A stretch of 64,000 nt of DNA from assembly GCF_009907385.1 (NCBI RefSeq), contig NZ_JAAATR010000002.1, forward strand, positions 1-64,000, given 5' to 3'. Of this stretch, positions 1 through 8,476 are shown piece by piece (the stretch's first letter is position 1; the number at the start of each line of letters is the position of its first letter). The stretch is from Atlantibacter hermannii (GTDB taxonomy: Bacteria > Pseudomonadota > Gammaproteobacteria > Enterobacterales > Enterobacteriaceae). The position numbers were made by a program, and so were the translations under genes. A model generated the notes under the pieces. That model was not told where the DNA came from, did not search any database, and saw nothing but the letters and a program-made list of their open reading frames with translations.

Positions 1-14
1 GTACATATACTGTA

Positions 15-329
15 ATGAGTGATAAAGAATTACAATTACGGTATGTTTACAAGCTTGAAGTAATTAATGTCAAAGAGAGCCCTGAGTATGGAGGGATTAA
101 AAAAATGTTAAATATTAAATATTTAAATCATAACAAGAAAAGCGATATAAGATGGGGAGTTCGTATTTCATCTGAAGATAATAAATTTTGTCAATTATAT
201 TTTGATGGTTTTGGGAAATATGGCAAAATTAATGATGCAAATGTGCTATTTGAAAAAAACAATATTATTGAATGGGTTAGAAAAAAAGCTCCACTATTCG
301 TTGAGTATGATAACCTCCCATCGGGGTAA
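15..329 (+). CDS. Small AT-rich hypothetical protein, possible Rhs immunity protein
   Basis: I do not recognise this 104-residue product. It is acidic-to-neutral, has no signal peptide or membrane segment, and is much more AT-rich than the core genes further right. Its ATG overlaps a TAA (bases 13-15) that would close a frame entering from the left edge (codons GTA CAT ATA CTG TAA). A TAATG junction of this kind is usual between an rhs toxin gene and its immunity gene. With an orphan Rhs tip starting about 220 bases downstream, I infer an immunity protein for an Rhs toxin lying outside the window. The upstream gene is not visible, so this rests on context. The start could also lie further left. 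Confidence 0.5.
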   Translation: MSDKELQLRYVYKLEVINVKESPEYGGIKKMLNIKYLNHNKKSDIRWGVRISSEDNKFCQLYFDGFGKYGKINDANVLFEKNNIIEWVRKKAPLFVEYDNLPSG

Positions 330-552
330 GTTGAATAAATATAATAACGAGTACTTGGCTTGGTGGGAAAACTATGGTCATTGAGTGTAACTGCTAGAAA
401 AAGATCACCGTGTGCTGCTGACACACGAGTTAGTGATACAACGGAAGTGACGCTAACTCATGTATAAGCTTATGAAAAGATGGTGGCAGGCCCACCGAAA
501 GCTGCTGTCGGAAGCCGCTTTCAAACAGCCCCGGCAGTTGTTGTAAAGAGCC

Positions 553-1824
553 ATGGTGGTGAGCGCACCGGCTGGGGCATTATGTCCGCACACAGTACGA
601 CAAACGCAGTCGAAGGGGCGGTATGTGTACGACCCGCTGGGGCGAAGAATCGGAAAACAGGTGTGGAAACGGGAGCGGGAACACCCGGACCATGAGCAGA
701 TGGCGCTGTCGCGCAGGCCATACACCACCTGGTACGGATGGGAGGGCGACAGGCTGGCGACCATCCGGACGCAAAAAACGAAAATCCAGACAATCTACGG
801 GCCGGGGAGCTTCACGCCGCTCATCAGGATAGAGACGGACAATGCGGAGCTGGAAAAGGCGGCGCACCGTACGCTGACGGAGACATTACAGCAGGACGGG
901 AGCGAGGATGGCGGGGACGTGGTGTTCCCGGCGGAGCTGGTGCGGATGCTGGACAGGCTGGAGGGGGAAATCCGGCGCAACCAAATCACGGAAGAGAGCC
1001 GGGAATGGCTGGCGGGGTGTGGACTGACGGTGGAGCAGATGGCGGCGCAGATGGAGGAGGCGTGTGAGCCGGAAAGGCAAATTCATCTTTACCACTGCGA
1101 CCACCGCGGGCTGCCGCTGCCGCTGGCGCTGGCGCTTGTCAGCCCGGACAACAGCATCGACTGGCGGGGGGAGTATGATGAGTGGGGAAACCTGCTGAGT
1201 GAGGAGAGCCAGCACAACACGGAACAACTTATCAGGCTGCCCGGGCAGCAGTACGATGAGGAATCGGGGCTGTACTACAACCGTCACCGGTATTATAACC
1301 CGGAGCAGGGGCGGTATATCACGCAGGATCCGATAGGGTTAAAAGGCGGGTGGAACTATTATAAATATCCCCTAAATCCAATTGAATATATTGATCCGTT
1401 AGGGCTTGATGTACGGTTGGTAAATACCGATGCTGTAGGTGGCTGGCATAGAAAAGTTGAAGTAGATGACGGCACAGGAACCTATGGTATAAGCTTTGGG
1501 GTCTACACTGCTGACCCTGATATATGGGGAAGTATATCTGGAACCCCTGATGTAGGCAAAGCTGGAGATGGGATGGTATATGTAGACAATGATAGCGCTA
1601 TTAAAGTAGCTGAGTCATTTAAAACCACACCAGAAGAAGATGCTTTGATAAAAAAACATTTGGAACAGCAGGTAGGTAAGACAGGTTCATACAATGTTAT
1701 TTTAAATAATTGTAGAACCTATTCTAATGGGGAATATAATGAAATGGTTCGCATGATTATGAAAAAAAGAGTGAAAGATAAAATAAATAATGTAATAGAT
1801 ACAGTGAAAGGGTTCTTTAAATGA
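553..1824 (+). CDS. Orphan Rhs tip: Rhs core C-terminus fused to a toxin-like domain
   Basis: Residues 18-266 match the end of Rhs/YD-repeat proteins: [10 protein letters not shown] near the start, [37 protein letters not shown], and the conserved PIGLKGG hinge at about residues 260-266. After the hinge the DNA turns from GC-rich to AT-rich, as expected where Rhs toxin tips are exchanged. The roughly 155-residue tip has GGWH (His299) and NNCRT (Cys387). A His-then-Cys order resembles permuted papain-like folds (LRAT, NlpC/P60, PPPDE), but this is inference. No N-terminal Rhs shell or PAAR region exists upstream: the frame is closed by a stop at 544-546 and no good ribosome site precedes the ATG. 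It therefore looks like a silent, displaced tip cassette. A tandem hexamer duplication near 1111-1137 gives LPLPLALAL. Confidence 0.75.
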   Translation: MVVSAPAGALCPHTVRQTQSKGRYVYDPLGRRIGKQVWKREREHPDHEQMALSRRPYTTWYGWEGDRLATIRTQKTKIQTIYGPGSFTPLIRIETDNAELEKAAHRTLTETLQQDGSEDGGDVVFPAELVRMLDRLEGEIRRNQITEESREWLAGCGLTVEQMAAQMEEACEPERQIHLYHCDHRGLPLPLALALVSPDNSIDWRGEYDEWGNLLSEESQHNTEQLIRLPGQQYDEESGLYYNRHRYYNPEQGRYITQDPIGLKGGWNYYKYPLNPIEYIDPLGLDVRLVNTDAVGGWHRKVEVDDGTGTYGISFGVYTADPDIWGSISGTPDVGKAGDGMVYVDNDSAIKVAESFKTTPEEDALIKKHLEQQVGKTGSYNVILNNCRTYSNGEYNEMVRMIMKKRVKDKINNVIDTVKGFFK

Positions 1825-2201
1825 ATAAAGTCGCATTCTTTATTCTAACTTTTATACCTTGGTATAAAACTAGTGTGCCGATAGATTTTCTATCTGGTTC
1901 ATATCATTATGCTTTATACGATTCAGGAAAAGTGATTAAACAGGGGGATATTTTAGGTGGAAGGATTAAAGCGCTTTTCCTGAGAAAGGGAAACTTATCT
2001 GGGTGGTCTTATGATATAAAAAGCTATGCCCCAAAATTAAAATTAACATCAATATCTGGTTCTATTGTTTGTAATGATTCTGGTATTATAATAATTAATC
2101 AATTAAAAGAAAATACAGGTTCAGTACAATTGTCAAAAAATGATCCTGCTCTATGTGAATTGATATATTTTGTAATAAAAAATGATGGTGGAATTGAATG
2201 A
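1821..2201 (+). CDS. Putative immunity protein for the Rhs tip
   Basis: This 126-residue product follows the Rhs tip with a 4-base ATGA overlap, so its translation is coupled to the toxin frame. It is AT-rich like the tip and unlike the Rhs core. It begins with a hydrophobic stretch ([13 protein letters not shown]) and has no other motif I recognise. Small AT-rich genes directly after an rhs toxin tip normally encode the cognate immunity protein, and I call it from position alone. If the hydrophobic N-terminus acts as a membrane anchor, the protein may guard the inner membrane or periplasm. The family is unknown to me. Confidence 0.6.
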   Translation: MNKVAFFILTFIPWYKTSVPIDFLSGSYHYALYDSGKVIKQGDILGGRIKALFLRKGNLSGWSYDIKSYAPKLKLTSISGSIVCNDSGIIIINQLKENTGSVQLSKNDPALCELIYFVIKNDGGIE

Positions 2202-2324
2202 GATGAGAACCATAAATTATCCGCCGAAGAGGTATATAAATAGCTGCGCCTAATACCGCTACACCTGCCATTTGGTCAGGTATTCAACGTGTTGATCGTG
2301 TTGTAGGATCACTCTTTTTTCCGA

Positions 2325-2610
2325 GTGCATCTGACGGCTAAAGTTGACGTAAAATGCCCGTTTTGTGAACAGACTGAATCCGTTAAAAAAACATGGACTC
2401 GGTAAGGCCAAACTTCAGCGTTATCGGTGCCAGTCATGCTGTCGTACTTTCCAGCTCGATTACGCTTATCGCGCGTGCCAGCCCGGCATGAAAGAACAAA
2501 TTGTTGATCTTGCCATGAACAACGCAGGTATCCGCGATACCGCACGGGCGCTGTATATCAGCATTAATGCCGTTGTCCGTACTTTAAAAAACTTGCGCCG
2601 CGATGTGTAA
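2325..2610 (+). pseudogene. insA-like IS1 regulator/DNA-binding subunit, frameshifted
   Basis: The frame opens at GTG 2325 (VHLTAKVDVKCPFCEQTESVK) and is lost in a run of seven A residues at about 2385-2391. Similarity resumes in another frame as KKHGLGKAKLQRYRCQ and continues to a stop at 2608-2610. Together the pieces match IS1 InsA, including paired cysteines and the NNAGIRDTARAL helix-turn-helix region. One extra A in the homopolymer would explain the break. The shift is near the N-terminus, not at the InsA/InsB junction where IS1 uses programmed frameshifting, so I read it as damage. Confidence 0.7.
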
Positions 2611-3009
2611 CTACACTCCCGCTGGACAATCTCCAGATTCAGCTTATTTGTGAAGTTGATGAAATGTGGTCGTTTGCTGGCAACAAAAAGCAACAGCGTT
2701 GGTTGTGGTATGTATGGGAACCTCGCCTGAAACGCATTATTGCCCATGTTTTCGGGAGTCGGGGCAAAAAGATGCTACGTAAATTACTAGGGTTATTGTC
2801 GGGCTTCGGTGCCGCCTTTTGGTGTATATGAGCTGTTGTCGGGTAAAAAACACATCACAGGCAAGCTTTATACACAAGGATTGAGCGAGAAAACCTGAAC
2901 CAACCAGTTAAAACGACTGAATCGCAAGACTCCTGGGTATTCAAAATCAGGGGAAATGCACGACAAAATAATCGGTACATTCATCGAACGTGAGCATTAT
3001 TTGCAATGA
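2611..3009 (+). pseudogene. insB-like IS1 transposase, broken
   Basis: The frame beginning near 2614 reads PLDNLQIQLICEVDEMWSF and runs through FGSRGKKMLRKLLGLLSGFGAAFW, which is the IS1 DDE transposase domain. At about 2823-2830 the segment that should carry a catalytic aspartate (TD-WP in relatives) is missing and the frame ends. The C-terminal part continues in a shifted frame as ELLSGKKHITGKLYTQ, with internal stops at about 2896 and at 3007-3009. The transposase cannot be functional. Confidence 0.7.
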
Positions 3010-3218
3010 CCTAATCTACACATTGAATACGCGACCCTGTATCAGGCGTCGTTCGTCATGGGGAATGGGTGCTATGATCGGCATCACTCAGTCGGACGGG
3101 TAGTTTTGATTGGTTTGGCGATTACACAGATCGCACAATCCAGGCGGAGTTCTCTTGAAGTAATCTACTATTTGGCGCAGCTATTTAAAGCTTAAAGAGC
3201 CCCTATAAGATGAAAGCA

Positions 3219-3246
3219 AATCCGCCTTCTCTTAAGGCGGATTTTT
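3219..3246 (+). terminator. Rho-independent terminator at the edge of the Rhs/IS region
   Basis: AATCCGCC (3219-3226) pairs perfectly with GGCGGATT (3236-3243) across a 9-base loop and runs into a short T stretch. An A-rich 5' side lets it act on the minus strand as well. It separates the Rhs/IS debris from yibL, which is convergent. Confidence 0.7.
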
Positions 3247-3309
3247 ACTGTAAACATCTTGTACTAAAGAATATCTCTTATTGTTCGTGAGTCGTATTCT
3301 GATCAAGAA

Positions 3310-3672
3310 CTAAAACTCGCCCTTCGCAAATCCGGTCATGACTTTCAGACCCATTTCCCGGCCCAGCGCGGTCATCGGGTGAACCACCACCAGACCGCGG
3401 ACGCTTTTTTTCAGCTTGCCCATATCTGCCTGCTCTTTTTTAGTGATGGCGCGCTTAAACGGCATATCCATCAGCTTTTGCGCTTCTTTGCTGAGCTTCT
3501 GGCTGACCACGCCGTGCAGACGGGCGATTTCGGTTTCCAGGGTCGCTTTTTCTTTTTCCAGCTCGGCGTATTTATCCGCGTGCTCAACCAGCGACAGGCC
3601 TGCCTGCTGGTGGCGAATGGCGTCCAGACGATCGCTAAGACGTTTAATTTCGTTTTTTTCGACTTCTTTCAT
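3310..3672 (-). CDS. yibL: YibL family ribosome-associated protein
   Basis: The 120-residue product matches E. coli YibL in length and nearly along its whole sequence, from [23 protein letters not shown] to a C-terminal [15 protein letters not shown]. The first 60 residues are strongly charged and heptad-like, so probably a coiled coil. The protein co-purifies with ribosomes in E. coli, but its biochemical role is unknown. It lies 56 bases downstream of mtlR on the same strand, as in E. coli, though without yibT between them. Confidence 0.93.
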   Translation of the reverse strand: MKEVEKNEIKRLSDRLDAIRHQQAGLSLVEHADKYAELEKEKATLETEIARLHGVVSQKLSKEAQKLMDMPFKRAITKKEQADMGKLKKSVRGLVVVHPMTALGREMGLKVMTGFAKGEF

Positions 3673-3728
3673 GATAATGGCTCAAAACTGTGGGAATTCA
3701 CTGCAAGGATACACTATTGTGCGCGGGC

Positions 3729-4319
3729 TTACTTCTGGAAGGCTTTTTTTAAGCTTACCCGGGAGATAAGCTCAGTCAGGGAGAGAACCATGGTGGAGCG
3801 GACAATTTGCTGGTAGCGCTGTTTCTGCATCGCGTTAAGCGCCGGATCGCCGCCAACGTCAAAAACCGGCGCGGGAGGCAGGGCGCTGACGCAGTGCAAC
3901 TCGCCAAACGGGCCGAGAATTTCATCGTCAGTGAAGGCGTATTCATTGCCGTCGTGATTCAGCTCTTCGCGCAGCGCCATTAATAACTCGCAGTCTTCAT
4001 ATTCGGCGCGGCTGATCACGCCAAGGCCGTAAATGAGCTTTAATCGCACGGAAAGATCGCCCAGCGGGCCGTCGCCGTCCAGCAATGGCTCAACCGCGTA
4101 TTTCACCGCGTAGTCATCTTTGCGGAAGACCTGAAGCACCAGGATATTAACCGCCTCGGTAAGCAATTCTACCGCGGCGATTAACAGGCTTCGGACGGTT
4201 TTGCCAGCATTCAGACGCTCAAGCACACGGTTTTCAAAAGCCTGTGTTTCTTCCATTTTTGCCTGCATATCTGACAATCTTAAAACGGGTGCGGGCTGCA
4301 CCGCACCCGGACACATCAT
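3729..4319 (-). CDS. mtlR: Mannitol operon repressor MtlR
   Basis: MtlR lowers expression of the mannitol operon in E. coli; it lacks a classical DNA-binding motif. From [29 protein letters not shown] onward the sequence aligns with the E. coli protein and ends in the same LKKAFQK. The first 13 residues ([13 protein letters not shown]) are unlike E. coli and are encoded across a 9-bp REP-like inverted repeat at 4286-4309. The ATG at 4319 overlaps the mtlD stop (ATGATG), suggesting coupled translation. No Shine-Dalgarno sequence is visible there, and an internal ATG at 4268 (MQAKMEE) is an alternative start. Confidence 0.9.
   Translation of the reverse strand: MMCPGAVQPAPVLRLSDMQAKMEETQAFENRVLERLNAGKTVRSLLIAAVELLTEAVNILVLQVFRKDDYAVKYAVEPLLDGDGPLGDLSVRLKLIYGLGVISRAEYEDCELLMALREELNHDGNEYAFTDDEILGPFGELHCVSALPPAPVFDVGGDPALNAMQKQRYQQIVRSTMVLSLTELISRVSLKKAFQK
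4286..4309. repeat. REP-like palindrome at the mtlD-mtlR junction
   Basis: CGGGTGCGG (4286-4294) and CCGCACCCG (4301-4309) form a perfect 9-bp inverted repeat with a 6-base loop. It resembles the stem of REP elements, but it lies inside the 5' coding end of mtlR, where it supplies the non-conserved N-terminus. Confidence 0.5.
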
Positions 4320-5464
4320 GGTTGCGCGTTATACGCGTTAACTGCCGCCGCCACAACCTCGCTGTTGGCATCCAGACCGGAGATCTCAGCCAGCGTGGCC
4401 TGCGGACCTTTCTCAGCCAGCAGCTGCGCCAGTTCCTGAGCTTGCGGATCCTGTTCGCTGCGATAGTGCATCGCGGCGGCAATTCCCAGCACCAGGTTAT
4501 CGTGCGGCAAACCGTATTCCAGCGTGCCCAGTAATGGCTTGATCAAACGGTCACCCGCGCTCAGTTTACGCAGCGGCTGGCGGCCTACGCGCTCAACGTC
4601 GTCTTTTAAATACGGGTTTTCGAAACGGCCGAGGATTTTCTGGATGTATGCCGCATGCTTATCGGCATCAAAGCCGTAGCGCTTAATCAGCACCGCGCCG
4701 CTCTCTTCCATCGCGCCTTTCACCACGGCGCGGATTTTCTCATCGAGAATGGCGTCGCGAATGGTCTGATGACCCGCTAGTTTTCCAAGGTACGCGGTTA
4801 TAGCATGCCCGGTGTTAAGGGTGAAGAGCTTACGCTCGACAAACGCCATTAAATTGTCGGTCAGTTCCATGCCCGGAATGTTCGGCAGATCGCCTTTAAA
4901 CTGGGTTTTATCAACAATCCACTCGCTGAAGGTTTCTACCGTCACTTCCAGCGGATCGTGGGTAGCGGATTCGGACGGCGGCACGATGCGGTCAACGGCG
5001 GAGTCCACAAAGCCGATATGCTCATCCACCCACTCCTGATCGTCAGCCGCCAGCGCCGCCATGACGTGGCCTTTCAGTTGGCTGGTGCCGCGCACCATGT
5101 TTTCACAGGCGATGATATTCAGCGGGGCGGTGTTGCCGTTAGCTCTGCGCATCATCAGGCCTTTGGCGATGGCGGGCGCGATGCGCTCTAATACCACCGG
5201 GCCGACCGCCGTGGTGACTAAATCGACTTCTGAAATCAACGTAACCACATCGTCGCCAATGCTGCTGACCGCGTTCACGCCGGATACCGTGTCGACCTGT
5301 TCGTTTTCGCCGACAACGTGTACCTGATAGCTGTGACGCGCGTTCAACGCATCCAGGACGGTCTGGTTTACATCGGCGAAAGTGAGGCTGATACCCGCGT
5401 CCGCGAGCAGTTTGCCGATGAAACCACGTCCAATATTACCTGCGCCAAAATGTAATGCTTTCAT
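4316..5464 (-). CDS. mtlD: Mannitol-1-phosphate 5-dehydrogenase MtlD
   Basis: MtlD oxidises mannitol 1-phosphate to fructose 6-phosphate with NAD+ in the cytoplasm, after uptake by MtlA. At 382 residues it has the full E. coli length. It opens with the Rossmann motif [18 protein letters not shown] and contains the family segments [25 protein letters not shown] and [14 protein letters not shown]. It is the second gene of the mtlA-mtlD-mtlR operon. The 105-base gap to mtlA holds a large palindromic repeat that could lower downstream expression, and its stop overlaps the start of mtlR. Confidence 0.97.
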   Translation of the reverse strand: MKALHFGAGNIGRGFIGKLLADAGISLTFADVNQTVLDALNARHSYQVHVVGENEQVDTVSGVNAVSSIGDDVVTLISEVDLVTTAVGPVVLERIAPAIAKGLMMRRANGNTAPLNIIACENMVRGTSQLKGHVMAALAADDQEWVDEHIGFVDSAVDRIVPPSESATHDPLEVTVETFSEWIVDKTQFKGDLPNIPGMELTDNLMAFVERKLFTLNTGHAITAYLGKLAGHQTIRDAILDEKIRAVVKGAMEESGAVLIKRYGFDADKHAAYIQKILGRFENPYLKDDVERVGRQPLRKLSAGDRLIKPLLGTLEYGLPHDNLVLGIAAAMHYRSEQDPQAQELAQLLAEKGPQATLAEISGLDANSEVVAAAVNAYNAQP

Positions 5465-5490
5465 TGTCTGAACCTTCCTAAATTTGAATC

Positions 5491-5562
5491 ACCCGAGAGG
5501 GTTGGGGTGAAGAGCCGAACGTCGTGCCCCTCACCCAAACCCTCTCCCGTGAAGGGAGAGGG
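5491..5562. repeat. Intergenic palindromic repeat between mtlA and mtlD
   Basis: Two nested hairpins are visible. AGAGGGTTGGGGTGA (5496-5510) pairs with TCACCCAAACCCTCT (5531-5545) at 14 of 15 positions, and CCCTCTCCC (5540-5548) pairs perfectly with GGGAGAGGG (5554-5562) across GTGAA. The arms share bases, so the hairpins are alternatives. The sequence is of the CCCTCTCCC type common between genes in Enterobacter and Klebsiella relatives. In the transcript it could act as an mRNA-stabilising or attenuating structure. Confidence 0.65.
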
Positions 5563-5569
5563 AAAGGAA

Positions 5570-7489
5570 TTACGCTTTCTTGCCGCTTAACAGGTCGAGA
5601 ACTTCCTGAACGCTGGTGGTATTCGCCAGACGCTCAATCACGGTTTCATCATCCAGCGCGTTGGTCAGGCTGGTGATCACCTGGATGTGCTCGTTGTTGC
5701 GAGCCGCGATGCCGATAACCAGACGGGCAATATCGTCTTCCTCTTCGCCAAAACGCACGCCTTGCGGGTACTGGCAGAAGACTACGCCGGTTTTCAGTAC
5801 GCGATCTTTCGCTTCTACGGTGCCGTGCGGTACCGCGATAGACTCACCCAGATAGGTCGGGGTCAGTTTTTCACGCTCCAGCATCGCATCCACGTATTCC
5901 GGCTGCACGTAGCCGCCTTTTACCAGTTGCTCGCCGGCAAAGCGAATCGCTTCTTCTTTGTGGCTCGCGGTGCGGCCCAGGAAGATGTTTTCCGCGCTCA
6001 GCTTAAACAGGTGGGTGTCGTTGGCGTCAAAGCTGTCCTGCAGGCTGGTGCGGACTTTCGCTTCGTTGTCAGTATGACGCTGCGCGGCAACCAGACGCTC
6101 GGTCAGGCTGGTGTACAGGCCGCTGTCCAGGAAGTTGGTCAGCGAAATATGCTGGGCCTGCGGCGCCTGGCGCATCGCGCGCTCGGTCAAATCGCGGTGG
6201 GTGATCACCACATCCACGTCAGACGGCAGGCTGTTGATCGCGCTGTTGGTCACAGAGATGTTGGTCAAACCCGCATCCTGTACTTTCTTACGCAGCACGC
6301 CTGCACCCATGGCGCTGGAGCCCATACCGGCGTCGCAGGCCACGATGATTTTACGCACGTGGCTCAGGTCGTTGGTCACTTCGCCAGCAGACAGTGGGCT
6401 GGCCACGCCTTTGGACTGCGCTTTCATATCCTGCATACGGCGAGTAGCGGCTTCGATGTCGTCTTCTTCTTTCACCTTGCTGGTTTTCAGCAGGATGGCG
6501 GCGATCACGAAGGATACGCCCATTGCCGCGAAGATCGCCACCAGGTTGGCGAAGTAGGCGCCTTTCGGGGTCATGGCCAGCACTGCCAGGATAGAACCCG
6601 GAGAAGCCGGAGAAACCAGGCCGCCGTCCAGCACGCTCAGGCAGAACACGCCGGTCATACCGCCGAGGATGACGGCGATCAGCAGACGCGGGTTCATCAG
6701 CACATACGGGAAGTAAATTTCGTGGATACCGCCCAGGAAGTGAATGATTGCCGCGCCGCCCGCAGACTGCTTGGCGCTGCCACGACCAAAGAACATGTAC
6801 GCCAGCAGGATACCCATACCCGGGCCCGGGTTGGCTTCAATCAGGAAGAAAATAGATTTGCCGAGTTCATGAGACTGCTGAATACCCAGCGGCGAGAAGA
6901 TGCCGTGGTTAATCGCGTTGTTCAGGAACAGAATTTTTGCCGGTTCAACGAAGATGGACGCCAGCGGCAACATATCATGGACAACCATGAAGTTAACGCC
7001 TGCCGCCAGTGCCTTAGAGAGCACTTCTACCATCGGGCCAATGCCGAGGAACGCCAGAATCGCCAGGATCATACCGATGATGCCAGCGGAGAAGTTGTTC
7101 ACCAGCATTTCAAAACCGGATTTGATCTTACCGTCTACCCAGTTATCGAAGTGTTTAATCGCCCAGCCGCCCAGCGGACCGGCAATCATTGCGCCGAGGA
7201 ACATCGGCATATCCGCGCCCACGATCACGCCCATGGTGGTGATGGCGCCGACTACGCCGCCGCGGTCACCGCCAATCAGACGGCCACCGGTGTAACCGAT
7301 CAACAACGGCAGCAGATAGGTGATCATCGGGCCGACAAGCTTCGCCAGCGTTTCGTTCGGCAACCATCCGGTGGGAATAAACAGCGCCGTGATAATACCC
7401 CAGGCGATAAATGCGCCGATGTTTGGCATTACCATGTTACTTAGAAAACGACCAAAGCTTTGCACCTTGATCTTGATATCGGATGACAT
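5570..7489 (-). CDS. mtlA: PTS mannitol transporter subunit IICBA (MtlA)
   Basis: MtlA imports mannitol and phosphorylates it to mannitol 1-phosphate in the inner membrane, drawing phosphate from HPr. The 639 residues comprise a membrane IIC domain (about 1-340), a linker, a IIB domain with its phospho-cysteine at Cys385 in VACDAGMGSSAMG, and a IIA domain (about 490-639) with the phospho-histidine at His555 in AVPHGT. These agree with Cys384 and His554 of E. coli MtlA, which is two residues shorter. It heads the mtlADR operon. The 650-base upstream region holds several CRP-type palindromes, consistent with catabolite control. Confidence 0.97.
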   Translation of the reverse strand: MSSDIKIKVQSFGRFLSNMVMPNIGAFIAWGIITALFIPTGWLPNETLAKLVGPMITYLLPLLIGYTGGRLIGGDRGGVVGAITTMGVIVGADMPMFLGAMIAGPLGGWAIKHFDNWVDGKIKSGFEMLVNNFSAGIIGMILAILAFLGIGPMVEVLSKALAAGVNFMVVHDMLPLASIFVEPAKILFLNNAINHGIFSPLGIQQSHELGKSIFFLIEANPGPGMGILLAYMFFGRGSAKQSAGGAAIIHFLGGIHEIYFPYVLMNPRLLIAVILGGMTGVFCLSVLDGGLVSPASPGSILAVLAMTPKGAYFANLVAIFAAMGVSFVIAAILLKTSKVKEEDDIEAATRRMQDMKAQSKGVASPLSAGEVTNDLSHVRKIIVACDAGMGSSAMGAGVLRKKVQDAGLTNISVTNSAINSLPSDVDVVITHRDLTERAMRQAPQAQHISLTNFLDSGLYTSLTERLVAAQRHTDNEAKVRTSLQDSFDANDTHLFKLSAENIFLGRTASHKEEAIRFAGEQLVKGGYVQPEYVDAMLEREKLTPTYLGESIAVPHGTVEAKDRVLKTGVVFCQYPQGVRFGEEEDDIARLVIGIAARNNEHIQVITSLTNALDDETVIERLANTTSVQEVLDLLSGKKA

Positions 7490-7630
7490 AAAACACCCCT
7501 TCTTATGTTTACGCGCAGGCTTGCGGCCCGAGGTTTATTGTGAACGTGGCGGCAGAGGTAGCCGGCTCAATGTCCTTGTGATGCGAAATCTGGCACTGAA
7601 TCGTTCAACTGTCCAGTCGACGGGAAATAG

Positions 7631-7850
7631 TGTGATTTAGATCTCCTTTTTCAGGGGGTAGGCCAGGTATATGAAGTGATTATGATCACAAATTCACTGT
7701 GTAGAAAAAGAACAAAGATAAAGAAAGTGCCGTTTTAGAGGGTTAAGTGTGACAATAATCACATTTTATGACGGCTGGTTTGTTATTTGTTTGTGATGAC
7801 GATCACAATAAATTTTGACTCGGATTTAACTGAATGTGATCAACAGCAAA
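7631..7850 (-). promoter_or_regulatory. Array of CRP-type sites upstream of mtlA
   Basis: The 649-base gap between mtlA and yibI holds at least five TGTGA-N6-TCACA-like sites: TGTGATTTAGATCTCC (7631-7646, one half only), AGTGATTATGATCACA (7675-7690), TGTGACAATAATCACA (7748-7763), TGTGATGACGATCACA (7792-7807) and TGTGATCAACAGCAAA (7835-7850, one half only). The three central ones are close to consensus. E. coli mtlA is known for multiple CRP sites. The rest of the gap, to the yibI start, shows no other feature I can name. Confidence 0.75.
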
Positions 7851-8138
7851 TCTGACTACGGCTTAGCTGCGGCCTGTAATTTTGCGACATTCAGAAGGGT
7901 CATCATCCTTCAGTATGAGGCAAAGCGCCCGTAGCTAAATTATTCTATTATTGAATTATCAAGCGGTACGGGCCTGCAATGGGCTACTTAATAACAGTAA
8001 ACCATGACAGCCAGATAACAGCCTGATCTCCGCATTAACTTGCTGGCTGGCGTATTTTCAAATCACGGATAACAGATGCTTTGCGCCTGATGCGCTGGCT
8101 GTGCCGCGCGCCGGGTGGGTTTCTCGTGGGAGGCCGAC

Positions 8139-8474
8139 ATGTTTCTGAATTATTTCGCACTTGGCGTATTAATCGTGGTTTTTCTGATTATTTTCTATGG
8201 GGTGATCATTATTCATGACATCCCTTATGAAATTGCCAAAAAACGTAATCATCCTCATGCGGACGCTATTCACGTCGCGGGCTGGGTTAGCTTATTTACG
8301 CTACATGTCATTTGGCCATTCTTATGGATTTGGGCCACGCTTTACCGCCCCGAACGCGGGTGGGGTATGCAGGATACTCAACGAATAGATGCGTTAAATC
8401 AGCGGATTATCGTGCTGGAAAACGAACTGGCGCGTCAGAAGAATCATCAAAAAACTAATGAAACGGGTGAATAA
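8139..8474 (+). CDS. yibI: Inner membrane protein YibI (DUF3302)
   Basis: The 111-residue product matches the N-terminal two thirds of E. coli Yib[22 protein letters not shown] forms the first membrane helix, and [25 protein letters not shown] the second. The C-terminus is a short coiled-coil-like tail. I start it at ATG 8139 because GGGAGG lies 5-6 bases upstream and E. coli YibI begins identically; an in-frame ATG at 8115 has no such support. The stop is 2 bases before yibH, so the pair forms an operon and probably a membrane unit. The function is not known. Confidence 0.9.
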   Translation: MFLNYFALGVLIVVFLIIFYGVIIIHDIPYEIAKKRNHPHADAIHVAGWVSLFTLHVIWPFLWIWATLYRPERGWGMQDTQRIDALNQRIIVLENELARQKNHQKTNETGE

Positions 8475-8476
8475 TC

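Larger units (their letters stand above)
2325..3009 (+). mobile_element. Decayed IS1-family insertion sequence
   Basis: Both IS1 reading frames can be traced but neither is intact. The InsA part shows a zinc-finger-like CPFCEQT, then QRYRCQSCCRTFQL and a helix-turn-helix. The InsB part shows EVDEMWSF, QQRWLWYVWEPR and, at its end, GEMHDKIIGTFIEREHY, all typical of IS1 transposase. A frameshift in an A7 run, a short internal deletion and two in-frame stops disable it. I could not find terminal inverted repeats or a target duplication, so the outer limits are those of the recognisable coding parts only. The flanks from 2202 and to about 3200 hold no gene I can support. Confidence 0.75.

Noticed and set aside
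453-867. Several overlapping frames around the start of the Rhs tip
   Set aside because: They conflict with the recognisable Rhs core frame and lack ribosome sites or similarity. A short frame at 460-546 (MYKLMKRWWQ) is also unsupported.
2385-2392. A7 run as a programmed frameshift site of the IS element
   Set aside because: IS1 programmed frameshifting occurs at the insA-insB junction, not near the insA start, and the rest of the element is also broken.
5687-7444. A 585-codon open frame antisense to mtlA
   Set aside because: It mirrors the codon periodicity of mtlA, is rich in His and Gln as antisense shadows are, and resembles no family. The mtlA reading is certain.
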